From Alistipes sp. (GTDB lineage: Bacteria; Bacteroidota; Bacteroidia; Bacteroidales; Rikenellaceae), in NCBI GenBank assembly GCA_017465605.1, contig JAFTVW010000020.1:1-59078 (forward strand): a DNA stretch of 59,078 nt, given 5' to 3'. A model generated the notes under the pieces. The model worked only from the letters and a program-made list of their open reading frames with translations, was not told the DNA's origin and made no database searches. Positions 17,777-26,457 of the stretch are shown one piece after another; the stretch's first letter is position 1, and each line of letters starts with the position of its first letter. The translations under genes were made by a program, and so were the position numbers.

Positions 17777-18181
17777 ATGAACCGAGAAAAATTAACTACT
17801 GCCATCAAGACCATCGCCGAGCGTGATGGCTACAACTTCTACTGCGATGGTGAAGCACTGATGCCACGATTCGTTAGCAGCTATCCTGCTTTGTGGCTCA
17901 CCCCTCCGCGTTTTGAATCGATGAAGGGGCGCAATCACGGCAAAATCATCTACTCCGTAAAGATGCACGCAATGCAAGACGGCCTGAAATACAGCACCGA
18001 GCAGCGTAATGCAGCGTGGGCGAAGATGGAAGAGGATTTGGTGAATATCTTTTCGCAACTATCGGAAGAGGATTTTGTGGTTGCAGTCGAGCAGTTGAAG
18101 GTGCAGCATAGCTCGGCCACGATGACAAACCACGCCGAGGTGGCGGCAACGGCTACGGCCAACGTAATAACATTCTTTTAA
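17777..18181 (+). CDS. Phage-cassette protein of unknown function (134 aa)
   Basis: 134 aa, no signal peptide or membrane helix, mixed alpha/beta. A Tyr/Phe/Trp-rich first half (residues 18-65) is followed by a helical part (78-112) and a flexible Ala/Thr-rich tail ending Ala-Asn-Val-Ile-Thr-Phe-Phe. No family is recognised. Its place as the first gene of a structural operon, and its size, would fit a tail-completion or connector protein. It is followed after 15 nt by the 323-aa gene. A 31-codon frame from ATG 17728 overlaps its start in another frame and is probably not translated. Confidence 0.65.
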   Translation: MNREKLTTAIKTIAERDGYNFYCDGEALMPRFVSSYPALWLTPPRFESMKGRNHGKIIYSVKMHAMQDGLKYSTEQRNAAWAKMEEDLVNIFSQLSEEDFVVAVEQLKVQHSSATMTNHAEVAATATANVITFF

Positions 18182-18196
18182 CCTAAATTATACCTT

Positions 18197-19168
18197 ATGA
18201 AATTTACATCTATACCGAAATCCTACTCCTCGTATGCCGAGCCGTTAGTGTATGCGTTTGATACTCAGTCGGAAAAGGCTGATGTTGAGGTGCGTATAAT
18301 AAATGCTACGACCAATGAGGTGATAGGACGAAAAATGCTCTACGGGGTGAGCGAAGGGCAGATTGACATAGCTCCCTATCTGCGACGTGCGACAAGTGTG
18401 CAACTGCCTGATGCGGTGGAGTATAGTCAGATTCTTGAAACAGGCGTACAAATTAAAGTGAAGGTTGAGGTGGCGGGCGTAACTTCCTCATCTCGCAACT
18501 TTATAGCTGCCAAACTCCCCGCTTCGACCTATTTCACCCTGCTCACCGACCAGCTTCACCGCCGAACAATGACCCGCGACGAGTTCGACGTCATAGGATT
18601 CTACTCTTCGCCCGATGCTGTGGTCGAGGTCGTGGTGGAGGTTTGGGGTAAGAGTTACGGATACCTCACATTGGAGCAGGCCACAGGTGGGCAGTGTGCA
18701 GTTGCCGTAACGGCTCTCGATTTTGACGATGGGCCAGAGGATTTGAAGGTCTCGTTCAAGGTTGATGGCGAGGTGCTGGCCGAGGTGGAGTATGAGTTGA
18801 AAGAGAATCTGCGTGGAGCGCGTCGTCTGGCGTGGCTCAACAGCTCGAACTCGCTGGAACTCTACACCTTCCCGATGCGAAAGAGCATACTCATCGAGGC
18901 TACCCGTCGCCATATTGAGAGCCAGCTGGGTCGTGAGGCTGCCGAGGTAGAGCACGATGGCGAGTTGAAACTTTTGTCGGCATACGAGCCGCAATCTCAA
19001 CTCGAAGCCATCAGCAAGATTTTCACGAGCCAGCGAGTGTGGCTCATCGAGCGAAATGTTTGTCGAAAGGTGGAGTTGCGAGCAGAGCGAGTATTTACTC
19101 TGCCCTACGATGAATTGAGCTTGGTCGAGGTTGATATTTGTGCCGCAGAGGAGGGCGTGAGGTTATGA
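18197..19168 (+). CDS. Putative phage structural protein, beta-rich (323 aa)
   Basis: 323 aa, soluble. The first 210 residues are almost entirely short alternating beta-strands, like an Ig-like or jelly-roll domain repeated. The C-terminal third (about 215-323) contains Ala-Arg-Arg-Leu-Ala-Trp-Leu-Asn-Ser-Ser-Asn-Ser-Leu-Glu-Leu-Tyr-Thr-Phe-Pro and ends in more strands. This arrangement is seen in tail-tip or baseplate-associated proteins next to hub proteins in Bacteroidetes phages. Function is inferred from context only. It overlaps the next gene by 4 nt (ATGA), which implies translational coupling. Confidence 0.6.
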   Translation: MKFTSIPKSYSSYAEPLVYAFDTQSEKADVEVRIINATTNEVIGRKMLYGVSEGQIDIAPYLRRATSVQLPDAVEYSQILETGVQIKVKVEVAGVTSSSRNFIAAKLPASTYFTLLTDQLHRRTMTRDEFDVIGFYSSPDAVVEVVVEVWGKSYGYLTLEQATGGQCAVAVTALDFDDGPEDLKVSFKVDGEVLAEVEYELKENLRGARRLAWLNSSNSLELYTFPMRKSILIEATRRHIESQLGREAAEVEHDGELKLLSAYEPQSQLEAISKIFTSQRVWLIERNVCRKVELRAERVFTLPYDELSLVEVDICAAEEGVRL

Positions 19169-21531
19169 TTACGCTGATGATTGATTCGGTAAGGTGCGAT
19201 ATGCCTGAGTCGGCGGCGGCTATCAAGGGAGTGGGTTGTTTCGATGTGGCGGCACTGAAAGATATTGAGGCGTGGCGTGCGGGCCAAAGCATCAATGTCG
19301 AACTTCCCTCCACTCCCACAAACGACAAGGTGATGGGGTATGCCTTCGATGCCACGACTGCCGAGCGATTCAACGCTCAAAGGCATCAAGCTGTGGTGGC
19401 GGTTGATGGGGTGGAGGTGGCAAGCGGGGTTGCATATCTGCTCTCGGTGGAGAGTTGCCCCAGCGGTGCGCGTAAGCAGGGTAGGCTTTTGTATCGTCTG
19501 CGTATAACTTCGGGTGCGGCATCGTGGGCCCAAAGTGCCGCACAGACCAAGCTGAGCGAGATGTTTGGCGATTATGAGGTGACGCTTGATGGTCAGACTA
19601 TCGAGCAGAGTTGGCAGTCGCAGAGCCTTGTGAAGTTTCTTCCCGTACACCACGACAATTACGATGCCCCGTACGATGGAGAGTCGCTCTATGCTCCGCA
19701 GCGTGTGATGAGTGTTGATGATTACTTCCCGTTTATTCGAGTGGCTGACATCGTGCGTGGAATTTTCGAGGCATCGGGCTACACGCTTGAAAGCAGATTC
19801 TTTGCCAGCGAGGAGTTTCAGAAGTTGCACATCGGCGGTCGTTATCCCTCGTCGGGCGGCTCTCAGGCACGTCTGACGGCTTCGACCGGATTCTGTGCTG
19901 GCCGCAGCAAGGAGGTGTCGGCTACGGCCGATAGCTTCGGTAGAGTTTATGCCACGCCCCTTATGCTGGTCAACTCGGTGGGAAATTTTGTTGATACCGT
20001 CTCGGCTGCCGATGGTGAGGGACTCTACAACAATGGCTCGGTGCTTACTATTGATGATGTGGGAGTGAGCTATGCCCCGACTACAAGCGTAAACGTAAGT
20101 TTCGAGTTTGACATCGCCTACACAACCGACTATCGTATCCTCTCGCGTGAAAGATTGCAGGGTTTTGATGGCGTGTATATCGGCTCGGATTGTCAGATGC
20201 AGCATCGTTTGGTGAATCCATTTACCGACCGACGTGGGTCGTTACAACCCAACACAGCGTATCGTTGCGTGGTGTTCGACCACTCTTCGGGTGCAACCTA
20301 TCGCGTGGTGTGCCGCTATGGCTCGACCACGACAACGTTAGCCGAGTTTTCGGCTCGCACCGCAAGTGTGGTAGTGCCATTGGAGGCATCGGGCGCAGAG
20401 TGTGAATTGCAGGTGAAGGTGTCGGAGAATGAGTACCAAACCTATGGCGGCGATTGGGCACTGTATGATGGATACGTTACGGAGCGAGGTACGACCGAGG
20501 TGGAGTTGAAGCTCCGCACGCAGCCTCAGAAGATGAGCCCTTCGAGCCGATACAATTTCAACCGAATGTATCTCTATGGAGCGGAGGCAGGACAGCAACT
20601 TACGCTTAGTCGAGATTGCCGCTTGAAAGCTATTTTTACGGCTTCACCATCAATCGGCTCGGCACTCAGCTTTGCCGATGTGGCGGCTTACGATGTGACA
20701 CAAGCCGAACTGTTGACCTCGCTCGCCGAGATGTTTAACCTCAGAATTTTTAGCAACGAGGCGGCCCGCAAGGTCTATATCGAGCCTTACGATGAGTTTT
20801 ATTCGAGCGAGGTGGTGGATTGGAGCGACAGGCTGCTACGCTCGGAGCCTATCAAAGCTGAGGATATGGCTGCGGGGTGTCACCAAATGCGTACTCTCAC
20901 CTATCGCTCGGAGGTGGAGGGTGCGGTGGAGCGATTCAATCGCGAGTGGCAGACCACGTTGGGCCGTTGGAGTCGCACGACAGATTCGCTGGTGGCCCTG
21001 CAAGGCGAAAAACGCGAGGTGCATAGTCTCTTCTCGCCCACTTTGTCGGTGGCAGGAGTGGTGGCATCGGCTCCGTCGGCTTGGCTCTTGGAGGTGGGTG
21101 ACCGTGATGCCGATGCCCTTGCCGATGGAGCGTTGCGAATAGTGCGTTACGAGGGGTTGAGGACTCTGCCTGCGGGTCAGAGGTGGGGATTCCCTTCGTA
21201 TGGAACGAGTTATCCGTTGGCGGCCTTTCATCTGCCTGAGGAGTTTACGCTCTGCTTTGAGGATAGGGATTCGGTGAAGGGACTGCATCGCTACTACGAC
21301 AATGAGTGGCGCAGAGATGAACTTCGTCGCACGTTGAGCGTGAGTCTGCTGCTTTGGCCTGAGCAGGTAGCTGCGCTTTGGGAGTATGGCTCGCAAAATC
21401 CTAATTTGGGCTCGACCTTCCAACTCCTATCGAGCGGTGAAAGTGCGAAGTATAACTTGCAATCAGTCGAAAGCTACGATGTGGGGAGCAGCGTGGCGCG
21501 ATGCAGATTCGTGCGTTGCTTGAATGACTGA
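19165..21531 (+). CDS. Large phage structural protein, baseplate hub/tail-tip-like (788 aa)
   Basis: 788 aa from the ATG at 19165, which overlaps the preceding stop; an upstream alternative at 19138 would give 797 aa. No signal peptide. The N-terminal 180 residues resemble a hub-type beta domain (Val-Glu-Leu-Pro-Ser-Thr-Pro-Thr-Asn-Asp, then Gly-Val-Ala-Tyr-Leu). The middle is beta-rich. Near residue 520-550 the segment Leu-Leu-Thr-Ser-Leu-Ala-Glu-Met-Phe-Asn-Leu-Arg, followed by Val-Tyr-Ile-Glu-Pro-Tyr-Asp-Glu-Phe-Tyr, resembles hub/tail proteins of Bacteroidetes phages. It is the biggest protein of the cassette. A host-surface or particle-vertex role is possible, but no tail tube or tape measure accompanies it. 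Confidence 0.55.
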   Translation: MITLMIDSVRCDMPESAAAIKGVGCFDVAALKDIEAWRAGQSINVELPSTPTNDKVMGYAFDATTAERFNAQRHQAVVAVDGVEVASGVAYLLSVESCPSGARKQGRLLYRLRITSGAASWAQSAAQTKLSEMFGDYEVTLDGQTIEQSWQSQSLVKFLPVHHDNYDAPYDGESLYAPQRVMSVDDYFPFIRVADIVRGIFEASGYTLESRFFASEEFQKLHIGGRYPSSGGSQARLTASTGFCAGRSKEVSATADSFGRVYATPLMLVNSVGNFVDTVSAADGEGLYNNGSVLTIDDVGVSYAPTTSVNVSFEFDIAYTTDYRILSRERLQGFDGVYIGSDCQMQHRLVNPFTDRRGSLQPNTAYRCVVFDHSSGATYRVVCRYGSTTTTLAEFSARTASVVVPLEASGAECELQVKVSENEYQTYGGDWALYDGYVTERGTTEVELKLRTQPQKMSPSSRYNFNRMYLYGAEAGQQLTLSRDCRLKAIFTASPSIGSALSFADVAAYDVTQAELLTSLAEMFNLRIFSNEAARKVYIEPYDEFYSSEVVDWSDRLLRSEPIKAEDMAAGCHQMRTLTYRSEVEGAVERFNREWQTTLGRWSRTTDSLVALQGEKREVHSLFSPTLSVAGVVASAPSAWLLEVGDRDADALADGALRIVRYEGLRTLPAGQRWGFPSYGTSYPLAAFHLPEEFTLCFEDRDSVKGLHRYYDNEWRRDELRRTLSVSLLLWPEQVAALWEYGSQNPNLGSTFQLLSSGESAKYNLQSVESYDVGSSVARCRFVRCLND

Positions 21532-21623
21532 TGTGAGGTGATAACGCAAGTAGTCAACCAACAAACAAAAATTAGAGTAAAAATTAATTGAAAAACCCTA
21601 AAAACAAACCAATTAGAAAATTT

Positions 21624-22814
21624 ATGCAAACCAAAATCACAATCAGAAACGAAGCTCAAACCTGCTATATCGACATCGAGGGTGTGATAGGTGTCTCGGA
21701 GCAGAGCCAATTTGAAAATGCGACGTCGAGCGTGGCTACGTTTGAGGCATTTCGTCAGGAGGTGGAGCGTATAAAGCGTGTGGCAGCGACCTCGGTGGTG
21801 GTGAATATCCGTTCAACGGGTGGCGATGTGAACGATGCATTGCTCATCTACGATGCATTGCAGAGTCTCGATGCCAGAATCACCACACGTTGCTATGGCT
21901 ATACGGCCTCGGCTGCTACGATTATTGCGCAAGCTGCAAATGCGGGTTGTCGTGAGATTTCGAGCAATGCACTCTACCTGATTCACAACTCCCACTGCTC
22001 GATAGAGGGTAACGCCTCGTCGTTGGAGGCTCGTGCAGAACTGTTGCGTAAGACCGATGAGCGTTTGGCTTATCTCTATGCTCAACACTCTGGACAGCCG
22101 GTCGAAACATTTGTCGCGCTGATGGCCGAGAATAGTGGTGAAGGTCGCTGGCTGACAGCCGAGGAGACCGTAGAGGCGGGCTTGGCTGATAAGATTATTG
22201 ATGGATTGATGGTGGGAACGCTCTTGCCCGAACAGAACGATGCGCAAGATAATCCGTCGGATACTTCGAGCCAAAGTGGCGAAGTAGCGGCACAGAGCGA
22301 CCTGCCGCAAAACATCTCAAAAAAGGAGCTGGCGAAGGCGGTCGATTCGGCTGCCGCAGCGGTGGTACGCTATCTGATGCGTCGCTTCTCGTATCGTTGG
22401 GAGAAGTTGGTGGAAGGCTGGCGTGAGAAGCGCGAGAAGCGTGAGAATGAGCGAAAGAGTGAGCGAGAAATCAAGCGTGAGCAGAAGCGTCAGTCGAAGC
22501 AGACGAGTGGCGACAAGGCAGGTTCTGCCGATGTTGCAAGTTCTGCCGAAGTTGCTTGTCCGACAGGTACTGCTTGCCCGGCCGAAACCGTTCACTCAGC
22601 AGAAACCGCTCACTCTGCTGAAACAATCCATTCTGCCGAGCAGACTCCGCAGGCTGCTGTGAGTAGATCGGTGGTGGCATTTGATAGCGGTCAGCGACTC
22701 TACAAACGTAGCGAGGTGAAAGCTGTCGAGGACCCCTCGATGAATCGCCTGCGCTCGGCGGCAAACCAGCAGGCTTATGCCGATGATGTGCGAGCATTCA
22801 ACACATTGAGATAA
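21624..22814 (+). CDS. ClpP-fold head maturation protease with scaffold-like C-terminal tail
   Basis: 396 aa from ATG 21624 (a TTG at 21588 is less likely). Residues 10-195 form a ClpP/S14-like domain: Asn-Ile-Arg-Ser-Thr-Gly-Gly-Asp-Val near 61-69, nucleophile Ser96 in Tyr-Thr-Ala-Ser-Ala-Ala, His121 in Leu-Ile-His-Asn-Ser-His, and Glu-Ala-Gly-Leu-Ala-Asp at 184-189. By eye the usual triad Asp position falls on Gly174, next to Glu173. The tail (about 235-396) has a strongly charged Arg/Lys/Glu helix and Ser-Ala-Glu-Thr repeats, as in self-cleaving protease-scaffold fusions. It stands immediately before the capsid gene, the usual place for a prohead protease. Confidence 0.8.
   Translation: MQTKITIRNEAQTCYIDIEGVIGVSEQSQFENATSSVATFEAFRQEVERIKRVAATSVVVNIRSTGGDVNDALLIYDALQSLDARITTRCYGYTASAATIIAQAANAGCREISSNALYLIHNSHCSIEGNASSLEARAELLRKTDERLAYLYAQHSGQPVETFVALMAENSGEGRWLTAEETVEAGLADKIIDGLMVGTLLPEQNDAQDNPSDTSSQSGEVAAQSDLPQNISKKELAKAVDSAAAAVVRYLMRRFSYRWEKLVEGWREKREKRENERKSEREIKREQKRQSKQTSGDKAGSADVASSAEVACPTGTACPAETVHSAETAHSAETIHSAEQTPQAAVSRSVVAFDSGQRLYKRSEVKAVEDPSMNRLRSAANQQAYADDVRAFNTLR
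22560..22650 (+). repeat. Short tandem coding repeat in the protease tail
   Basis: The coding sequence repeats a GCxGAAACC..TCACTC-type 18-nt unit, giving Pro-Ala-Glu-Thr-Val-His-Ser-Ala-Glu-Thr-Ala-His-Ser-Ala-Glu-Thr-Ile-His-Ser-Ala-Glu. It follows similar looser repeats from about 22520. Such repeats expand and contract readily and mark a flexible linker. Confidence 0.75.
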
Positions 22815-22866
22815 AATTATTTACCCTAAAAGAAAACTTATTGAAAACATTAAAAACCAAAACATT

Positions 22867-23862
22867 ATGTCAAATATTATTGTAAACCCTAAGAACTATA
22901 CAGGTCACGAACTCGATACAATTTTCTTCCGTCCGTTGCTTTCGGGCCCTTCGGCAGAGTCGCTCGGAATCCGTATTCTCTACAATATGCCGATGCCAAC
23001 TGTGGTACAGATGTGGGACCACTCGGGCAACGTGCTTAGCCCATTCGATGAGGCGTCGGCGTGGAGTGGCGGAACAAAGACTACTCATTATCAGAAGACA
23101 ATCCCGATGTCGCGTGTGAAGGCCGAAAATGCCTTCTCGGCAAGCGATTACTTCTCGACAATCTTCGAGCTTATCACCAATCGCTCAGATGTGAATATGG
23201 AGGATTTGACCGGCACAGAGTTGGAGGTGGCCGAGACCGAGTTGTTCCGCCGTGCCATTGCCGAGAGTATCCGTATGAACTTGTGGTTGGGCGACAAGGG
23301 CGGAGAGTTGGAGACTGGTTATACCAGCTTCGATGGTTTGTTGAAGATTATCAACGAGCGTGTGAAGAATGACGACTTCTATTACGCTAAGGGCGATTTG
23401 GATTCGCAGTTGAGCAGCTACACCGTGCAGGAGATTTTCGATTTGATGATTCGCAAGGCTTCGCCACGCTTGAAGGGTCTCTACAATGAGGGTGAGGTGG
23501 CATTCTTCGTATCGCCTATCATCTATTCGTTGTATGAGTCATTCCTCGACAACAACTTCGGAACGGCTGCCTATACCGATACGCAGACTGGTCGTCGTAC
23601 GTTGATGTATCACGGATTCCCCGTAATCGAAATCAACCTCGACCCCGCAATCTCTTCATCGAAGCTCTCGCAGAACTTCTGCTTCTTTACCGACCGTCGC
23701 AATCTCGTGATGGCGGTGAATACGGCCGATAGCCCCGGCTCGGAGGTGCGTATGTGGTACAACCCCGACCAGATGGAGAATCGTCAGCGCGCTGTGTTTG
23801 CAATCGGTTGCGAGATTTTGGACGATGAGCTGGTGTGCGCATATACCAATGTGACAGAGTAA
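22867..23862 (+). CDS. HK97-fold major capsid protein
   Basis: 331 aa, soluble. It starts Met-Ser-Asn-Ile-Ile-Val-Asn-Pro-Lys-Asn-Tyr-Thr-Gly and has Phe-Phe-Arg-Pro-Leu-Leu near residue 20. A long central helix region contains Ala-Ile-Ala-Glu-Ser-Ile-Arg-Met-Asn-Leu-Trp-Leu-Gly-Asp near 130. The C-terminal domain has Phe-Phe-Val-Ser-Pro-Ile-Ile-Tyr-Ser, Gly-Phe-Pro-Val-Ile-Glu-Ile and Arg-Arg-Asn-Leu-Val-Met-Ala-Val. These features and the position after the protease match capsid proteins annotated in Bacteroidetes phages. The cleavable delta domain is absent, consistent with scaffolding being on the protease. It is probably the most abundant product of the cassette. Confidence 0.75.
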   Translation: MSNIIVNPKNYTGHELDTIFFRPLLSGPSAESLGIRILYNMPMPTVVQMWDHSGNVLSPFDEASAWSGGTKTTHYQKTIPMSRVKAENAFSASDYFSTIFELITNRSDVNMEDLTGTELEVAETELFRRAIAESIRMNLWLGDKGGELETGYTSFDGLLKIINERVKNDDFYYAKGDLDSQLSSYTVQEIFDLMIRKASPRLKGLYNEGEVAFFVSPIIYSLYESFLDNNFGTAAYTDTQTGRRTLMYHGFPVIEINLDPAISSSKLSQNFCFFTDRRNLVMAVNTADSPGSEVRMWYNPDQMENRQRAVFAIGCEILDDELVCAYTNVTE

Positions 23863-23874
23863 AAAAGGTGAGCA

Positions 23875-24324
23875 ATGACCGAAAATAAGTTTTACAAACC
23901 CATAGGTGGTTTGGTGCGTGCCGAGCTCTTCCACCCTTCGCAGATTGGTGCGATAGAGTATGCGATATGGGGTACGGGCATCGAGGTAGGGTTGGTGGAC
24001 GATGCTTCGAGTTATGTCGAGCAATTTTCGGCCGACAACCGACAGGTGAGCGTGTTGCACACGCTCACCCTCTGCTCCGACCGCAATCAGGCGCAGGAGT
24101 GGTTTGACGAGGAGTTTCTTCGTCGTGCGGCAGCTGATGGCGTAGTCGCTTTGGTGGAGTTGGCTACGGGTGAACAGATAAAGGTGGGCTGGTGTAGGCG
24201 TATGGGATTCGAGCAGGCTCTGCGACTCGAAAAACTCGAATTTGATTCGGGCGAGGGGTTGAACGATTCACCGCGAGTGAAGCTTGTGCTTAGTTGCCGA
24301 GATGTTACATCGGCTCTTAAATAA
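23875..24324 (+). CDS. Phage-cassette protein of unknown function (149 aa)
   Basis: 149 aa, soluble, mainly beta-strand with one helix at about 75-90 (Gln-Glu-Trp-Phe-Asp-Glu-Glu-Phe-Leu-Arg-Arg). No family is recognised. It is placed between the capsid and portal genes, which are normally in the opposite order, so it may be a head-decoration, connector or tube-like component. Its stop codon overlaps the portal start (TAATG), so the two are likely translationally coupled. Confidence 0.65.
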   Translation: MTENKFYKPIGGLVRAELFHPSQIGAIEYAIWGTGIEVGLVDDASSYVEQFSADNRQVSVLHTLTLCSDRNQAQEWFDEEFLRRAAADGVVALVELATGEQIKVGWCRRMGFEQALRLEKLEFDSGEGLNDSPRVKLVLSCRDVTSALK

Positions 24325-25571
24325 TGAGTAAAATTATGAATGACAATAAGAGAGAAACAAAAACAAAGAGCCTTGTGGCTGTGGGTAACCGTACTGTGGA
24401 ACCTCTGTTTGGAGTGAGTGGAAGCGTGGTGCAGAGCGATAAATTTTGGCGATGGGGCGACGACAATATGATGCCATATGCCCTCTCGCTTATGTCGCGT
24501 CGCTCGACCACACATCGACGTATCATAAACGACAAGGCCGACTACATAGCGGGCAAAGGTTTTTCGTTTGATGAGAGCGAGCCTTTGCTTGCGGCTTTGG
24601 TGCAGCGTGCCAATGGTGAGGGTGAGTCGCTCAGAGATATTATCAGCCGTTTGGCATTCGATAAGGCGTTGATGGGAAATGCATTCTTGGAGATTGTGAC
24701 CGATGCGAACCACTCGTTTCTGTCGCTATACCATCAAGATGCGTCGCGTTGTCGTATAATGCGTGATTCGCAGCACGTTATGATGCACCACGATTGGAGT
24801 GCCTTCACACCCTCCGATGCACGTCAACTGCCGCTCTATCCGCTCTTCGAGGAGCAGCCCGATGGCTCGTTACGCTCGGTGGTGCATTACAAAGAGTATG
24901 AGCCGATGTTTTCGCACTACGGAGTACCGAAGTATATTGCGGGTATGGGAGTGTCGGCCATTGCCTATAAGACCGATTGCTGGAATATCTCGCGTTTGGA
25001 TAATTCGTTCCAGCTATCGGGCGTGATGATGCTCGATGCTTCGGCAGAAAATGAGTCGGAGGCCGAGCGTATAGTGCGTGCTGCCGAGAGTAAATTTGCA
25101 GGAAATCCCGGGCAGGTGATGTTTGTAATCAGGGAGGGAGCCGAGAGCGACAATTCGCGTTTTATACCCATCGAGTCACGCAACGAGGGCGATTGGAGTA
25201 AACTGCACGACCAAGCAACGGGCGATATAGTGATTGCTCACTCGTGGTTCCGCTCATTGAGTGGATTGGACTACTCGTCGGGATTCAGTGCAGAGCGAAT
25301 ACTTCACGAATACGAGGTGGCACTCAATACGGTGATTTTGGCTGAGCAGGAGGAGTTGATGACACCAATCAAGCGTGTGATACGGGAGATTGTGGGGATT
25401 GACTCTTCGTCGCTCGATATAATCAACCGTCCGCCTACACGCTCGAAACCTATATATATGAAAGTGTGGGAGGCTCGCAAGGCCGATGGGTTGGAGTATG
25501 ATGCTTCGGACGAGCGTCAGCAGTGTTACCTCTCGGAGATAACCAAGTATAATGTAACCAAAATAAATTAG
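24324..25571 (+). CDS. Phage portal-like protein
   Basis: 415 aa. The N-terminal part has Lys-Phe-Trp-Arg-Trp-Gly-Asp-Asp-Asn-Met-Met-Pro-Tyr and Thr-Thr-His-Arg-Arg-Ile-Ile-Asn-Asp-Lys-Ala-Asp-Tyr-Ile-Ala-Gly, the entry segment of Bacteroidetes phage portals. The central part holds a beta-rich wing and a long helix. The C-terminal half has Arg-Ser-Leu-Ser-Gly-Leu-Asp-Tyr and Ile-Leu-His-Glu-Tyr-Glu-Val-Ala-Leu-Asn-Thr-Val-Ile, as in the clip and crown region. Portals form the dodecameric ring at one capsid vertex through which DNA is packaged. No terminase gene, the portal's usual partner, is present in this window. Confidence 0.75.
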   Translation: MSKIMNDNKRETKTKSLVAVGNRTVEPLFGVSGSVVQSDKFWRWGDDNMMPYALSLMSRRSTTHRRIINDKADYIAGKGFSFDESEPLLAALVQRANGEGESLRDIISRLAFDKALMGNAFLEIVTDANHSFLSLYHQDASRCRIMRDSQHVMMHHDWSAFTPSDARQLPLYPLFEEQPDGSLRSVVHYKEYEPMFSHYGVPKYIAGMGVSAIAYKTDCWNISRLDNSFQLSGVMMLDASAENESEAERIVRAAESKFAGNPGQVMFVIREGAESDNSRFIPIESRNEGDWSKLHDQATGDIVIAHSWFRSLSGLDYSSGFSAERILHEYEVALNTVILAEQEELMTPIKRVIREIVGIDSSSLDIINRPPTRSKPIYMKVWEARKADGLEYDASDERQQCYLSEITKYNVTKIN

Positions 25572-25583
25572 TCGCAGAGAGTT

Positions 25584-26057
25584 ATGAAACAGATAATTAC
25601 GCCTTCCGAAGTGAAGGCTCTGGCATTTGCCGATGGTGAGTATCTTGCATCAGAGGTGATAGCTGTGGCCGATATAGATGCGGTTATAGAGCAGTGGATT
25701 TTGCCCGTTGTGGGCGAGGGTTTATTAGAGGCTGTGGCCGAAGGAAGCTATACGGAGATGGTAGAAAACTATCTGAAACCCGCAATTGCGGCCTTTGTGC
25801 GCTGTTTGGTGCAGCCTCGATTGAATACGGTGACGGGGCAGGCGGGTTTGGCTGTGCCTGTGGGTAGCTATCGCAAGGCGGCTGATGAGCAGGCTCGCAA
25901 GGAGCTATCCTCGTCGCTTATGGTCAGGGCAAAGGCATTACGACGAGCGTTGTCGGGGTATTTGGAGAGCCACTCCGACCAGATAGCGGAGTATGACCCC
26001 GAGCAGAATATCTTAAATCGTTGTAGTTGTTATGGAGGTGTTGTACAAATACATTAA
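25584..26057 (+). CDS. DUF6712-like head-tail connector protein
   Basis: 157 aa, mostly helical. It begins Met-Lys-Gln-Ile-Ile-Thr-Pro-Ser-Glu-Val-Lys-Ala-Leu-Ala-Phe and contains a helical core with Glu-Asn-Tyr-Leu-Lys-Pro-Ala-Ile-Ala-Ala-Phe-Val-Arg near 70-82 and Ala-Asp-Glu-Gln-Ala-Arg-Lys-Glu near 110. Proteins of this type (DUF6712) accompany portals in Bacteroidetes phages and are likely connector or adaptor subunits below the portal. Its 3' end overlaps the holin gene by 26 nt. Confidence 0.7.
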   Translation: MKQIITPSEVKALAFADGEYLASEVIAVADIDAVIEQWILPVVGEGLLEAVAEGSYTEMVENYLKPAIAAFVRCLVQPRLNTVTGQAGLAVPVGSYRKAADEQARKELSSSLMVRAKALRRALSGYLESHSDQIAEYDPEQNILNRCSCYGGVVQIH

Positions 26058-26457
26058 TGGTTGCGTGGCAGGGCTGGTGGCCCTGTTCACGCCACTCGTG
26101 CCGCTGGTGTGGTGCGTGGTGGGATTCATAGGATTTGATTTTGTGACGGGTGTGATGGCCTCGCGTGTGGAGGCTCGCAGAGCTGGGCAGGCGTGGTATT
26201 TGGAGAGCCGCGAGGCGTGGCGTACGGTAGAGAAGTTGGGGTTTACGGTTGCTGCTCTGTGTATGGCCTACACGATAGATGTGTTGGTGCTGGATTTTCT
26301 TGCGCTCAATCTGACAAAACTCTTTGCAGGTTTTGTGTGTGGAGTGGAGATGTGGTCGTTCATTGAAAATGCCTGCCGTATAAGCGATGCTCCACTGCTA
26401 AGACACATTCGTCGTGTGGTGCGTCAACGTATAAAAGAGGAGGTGAAGCGAAAATGA
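26032..26457 (+). CDS. Phage holin-family membrane protein
   Basis: 141 aa with three hydrophobic helices (about residues 11-45, taken as two close segments, and 62-95). Between them is the family stretch Phe-Asp-Phe-Val-Thr-Gly-Val-Met-Ala-Ser-Arg, then Ser-Arg-Glu-Ala-Trp-Arg-Thr-Val-Glu-Lys-Leu. The C-terminus is strongly basic (His-Ile-Arg-Arg-Val-Val-Arg-Gln-Arg). This matches the Bacteroidetes holin family, which permeabilises the inner membrane so that lytic enzymes reach the wall. The next gene overlaps by 4 nt (ATGA). Confidence 0.75.
   Translation: MEVLYKYINGCVAGLVALFTPLVPLVWCVVGFIGFDFVTGVMASRVEARRAGQAWYLESREAWRTVEKLGFTVAALCMAYTIDVLVLDFLALNLTKLFAGFVCGVEMWSFIENACRISDAPLLRHIRRVVRQRIKEEVKRK

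Noticed and set aside
17728-17823. 31-codon frame from ATG 17728 overlapping the first cassette gene
   Set aside because: It ends inside the 134-aa gene in another frame. No shift site or conservation evidence is visible.
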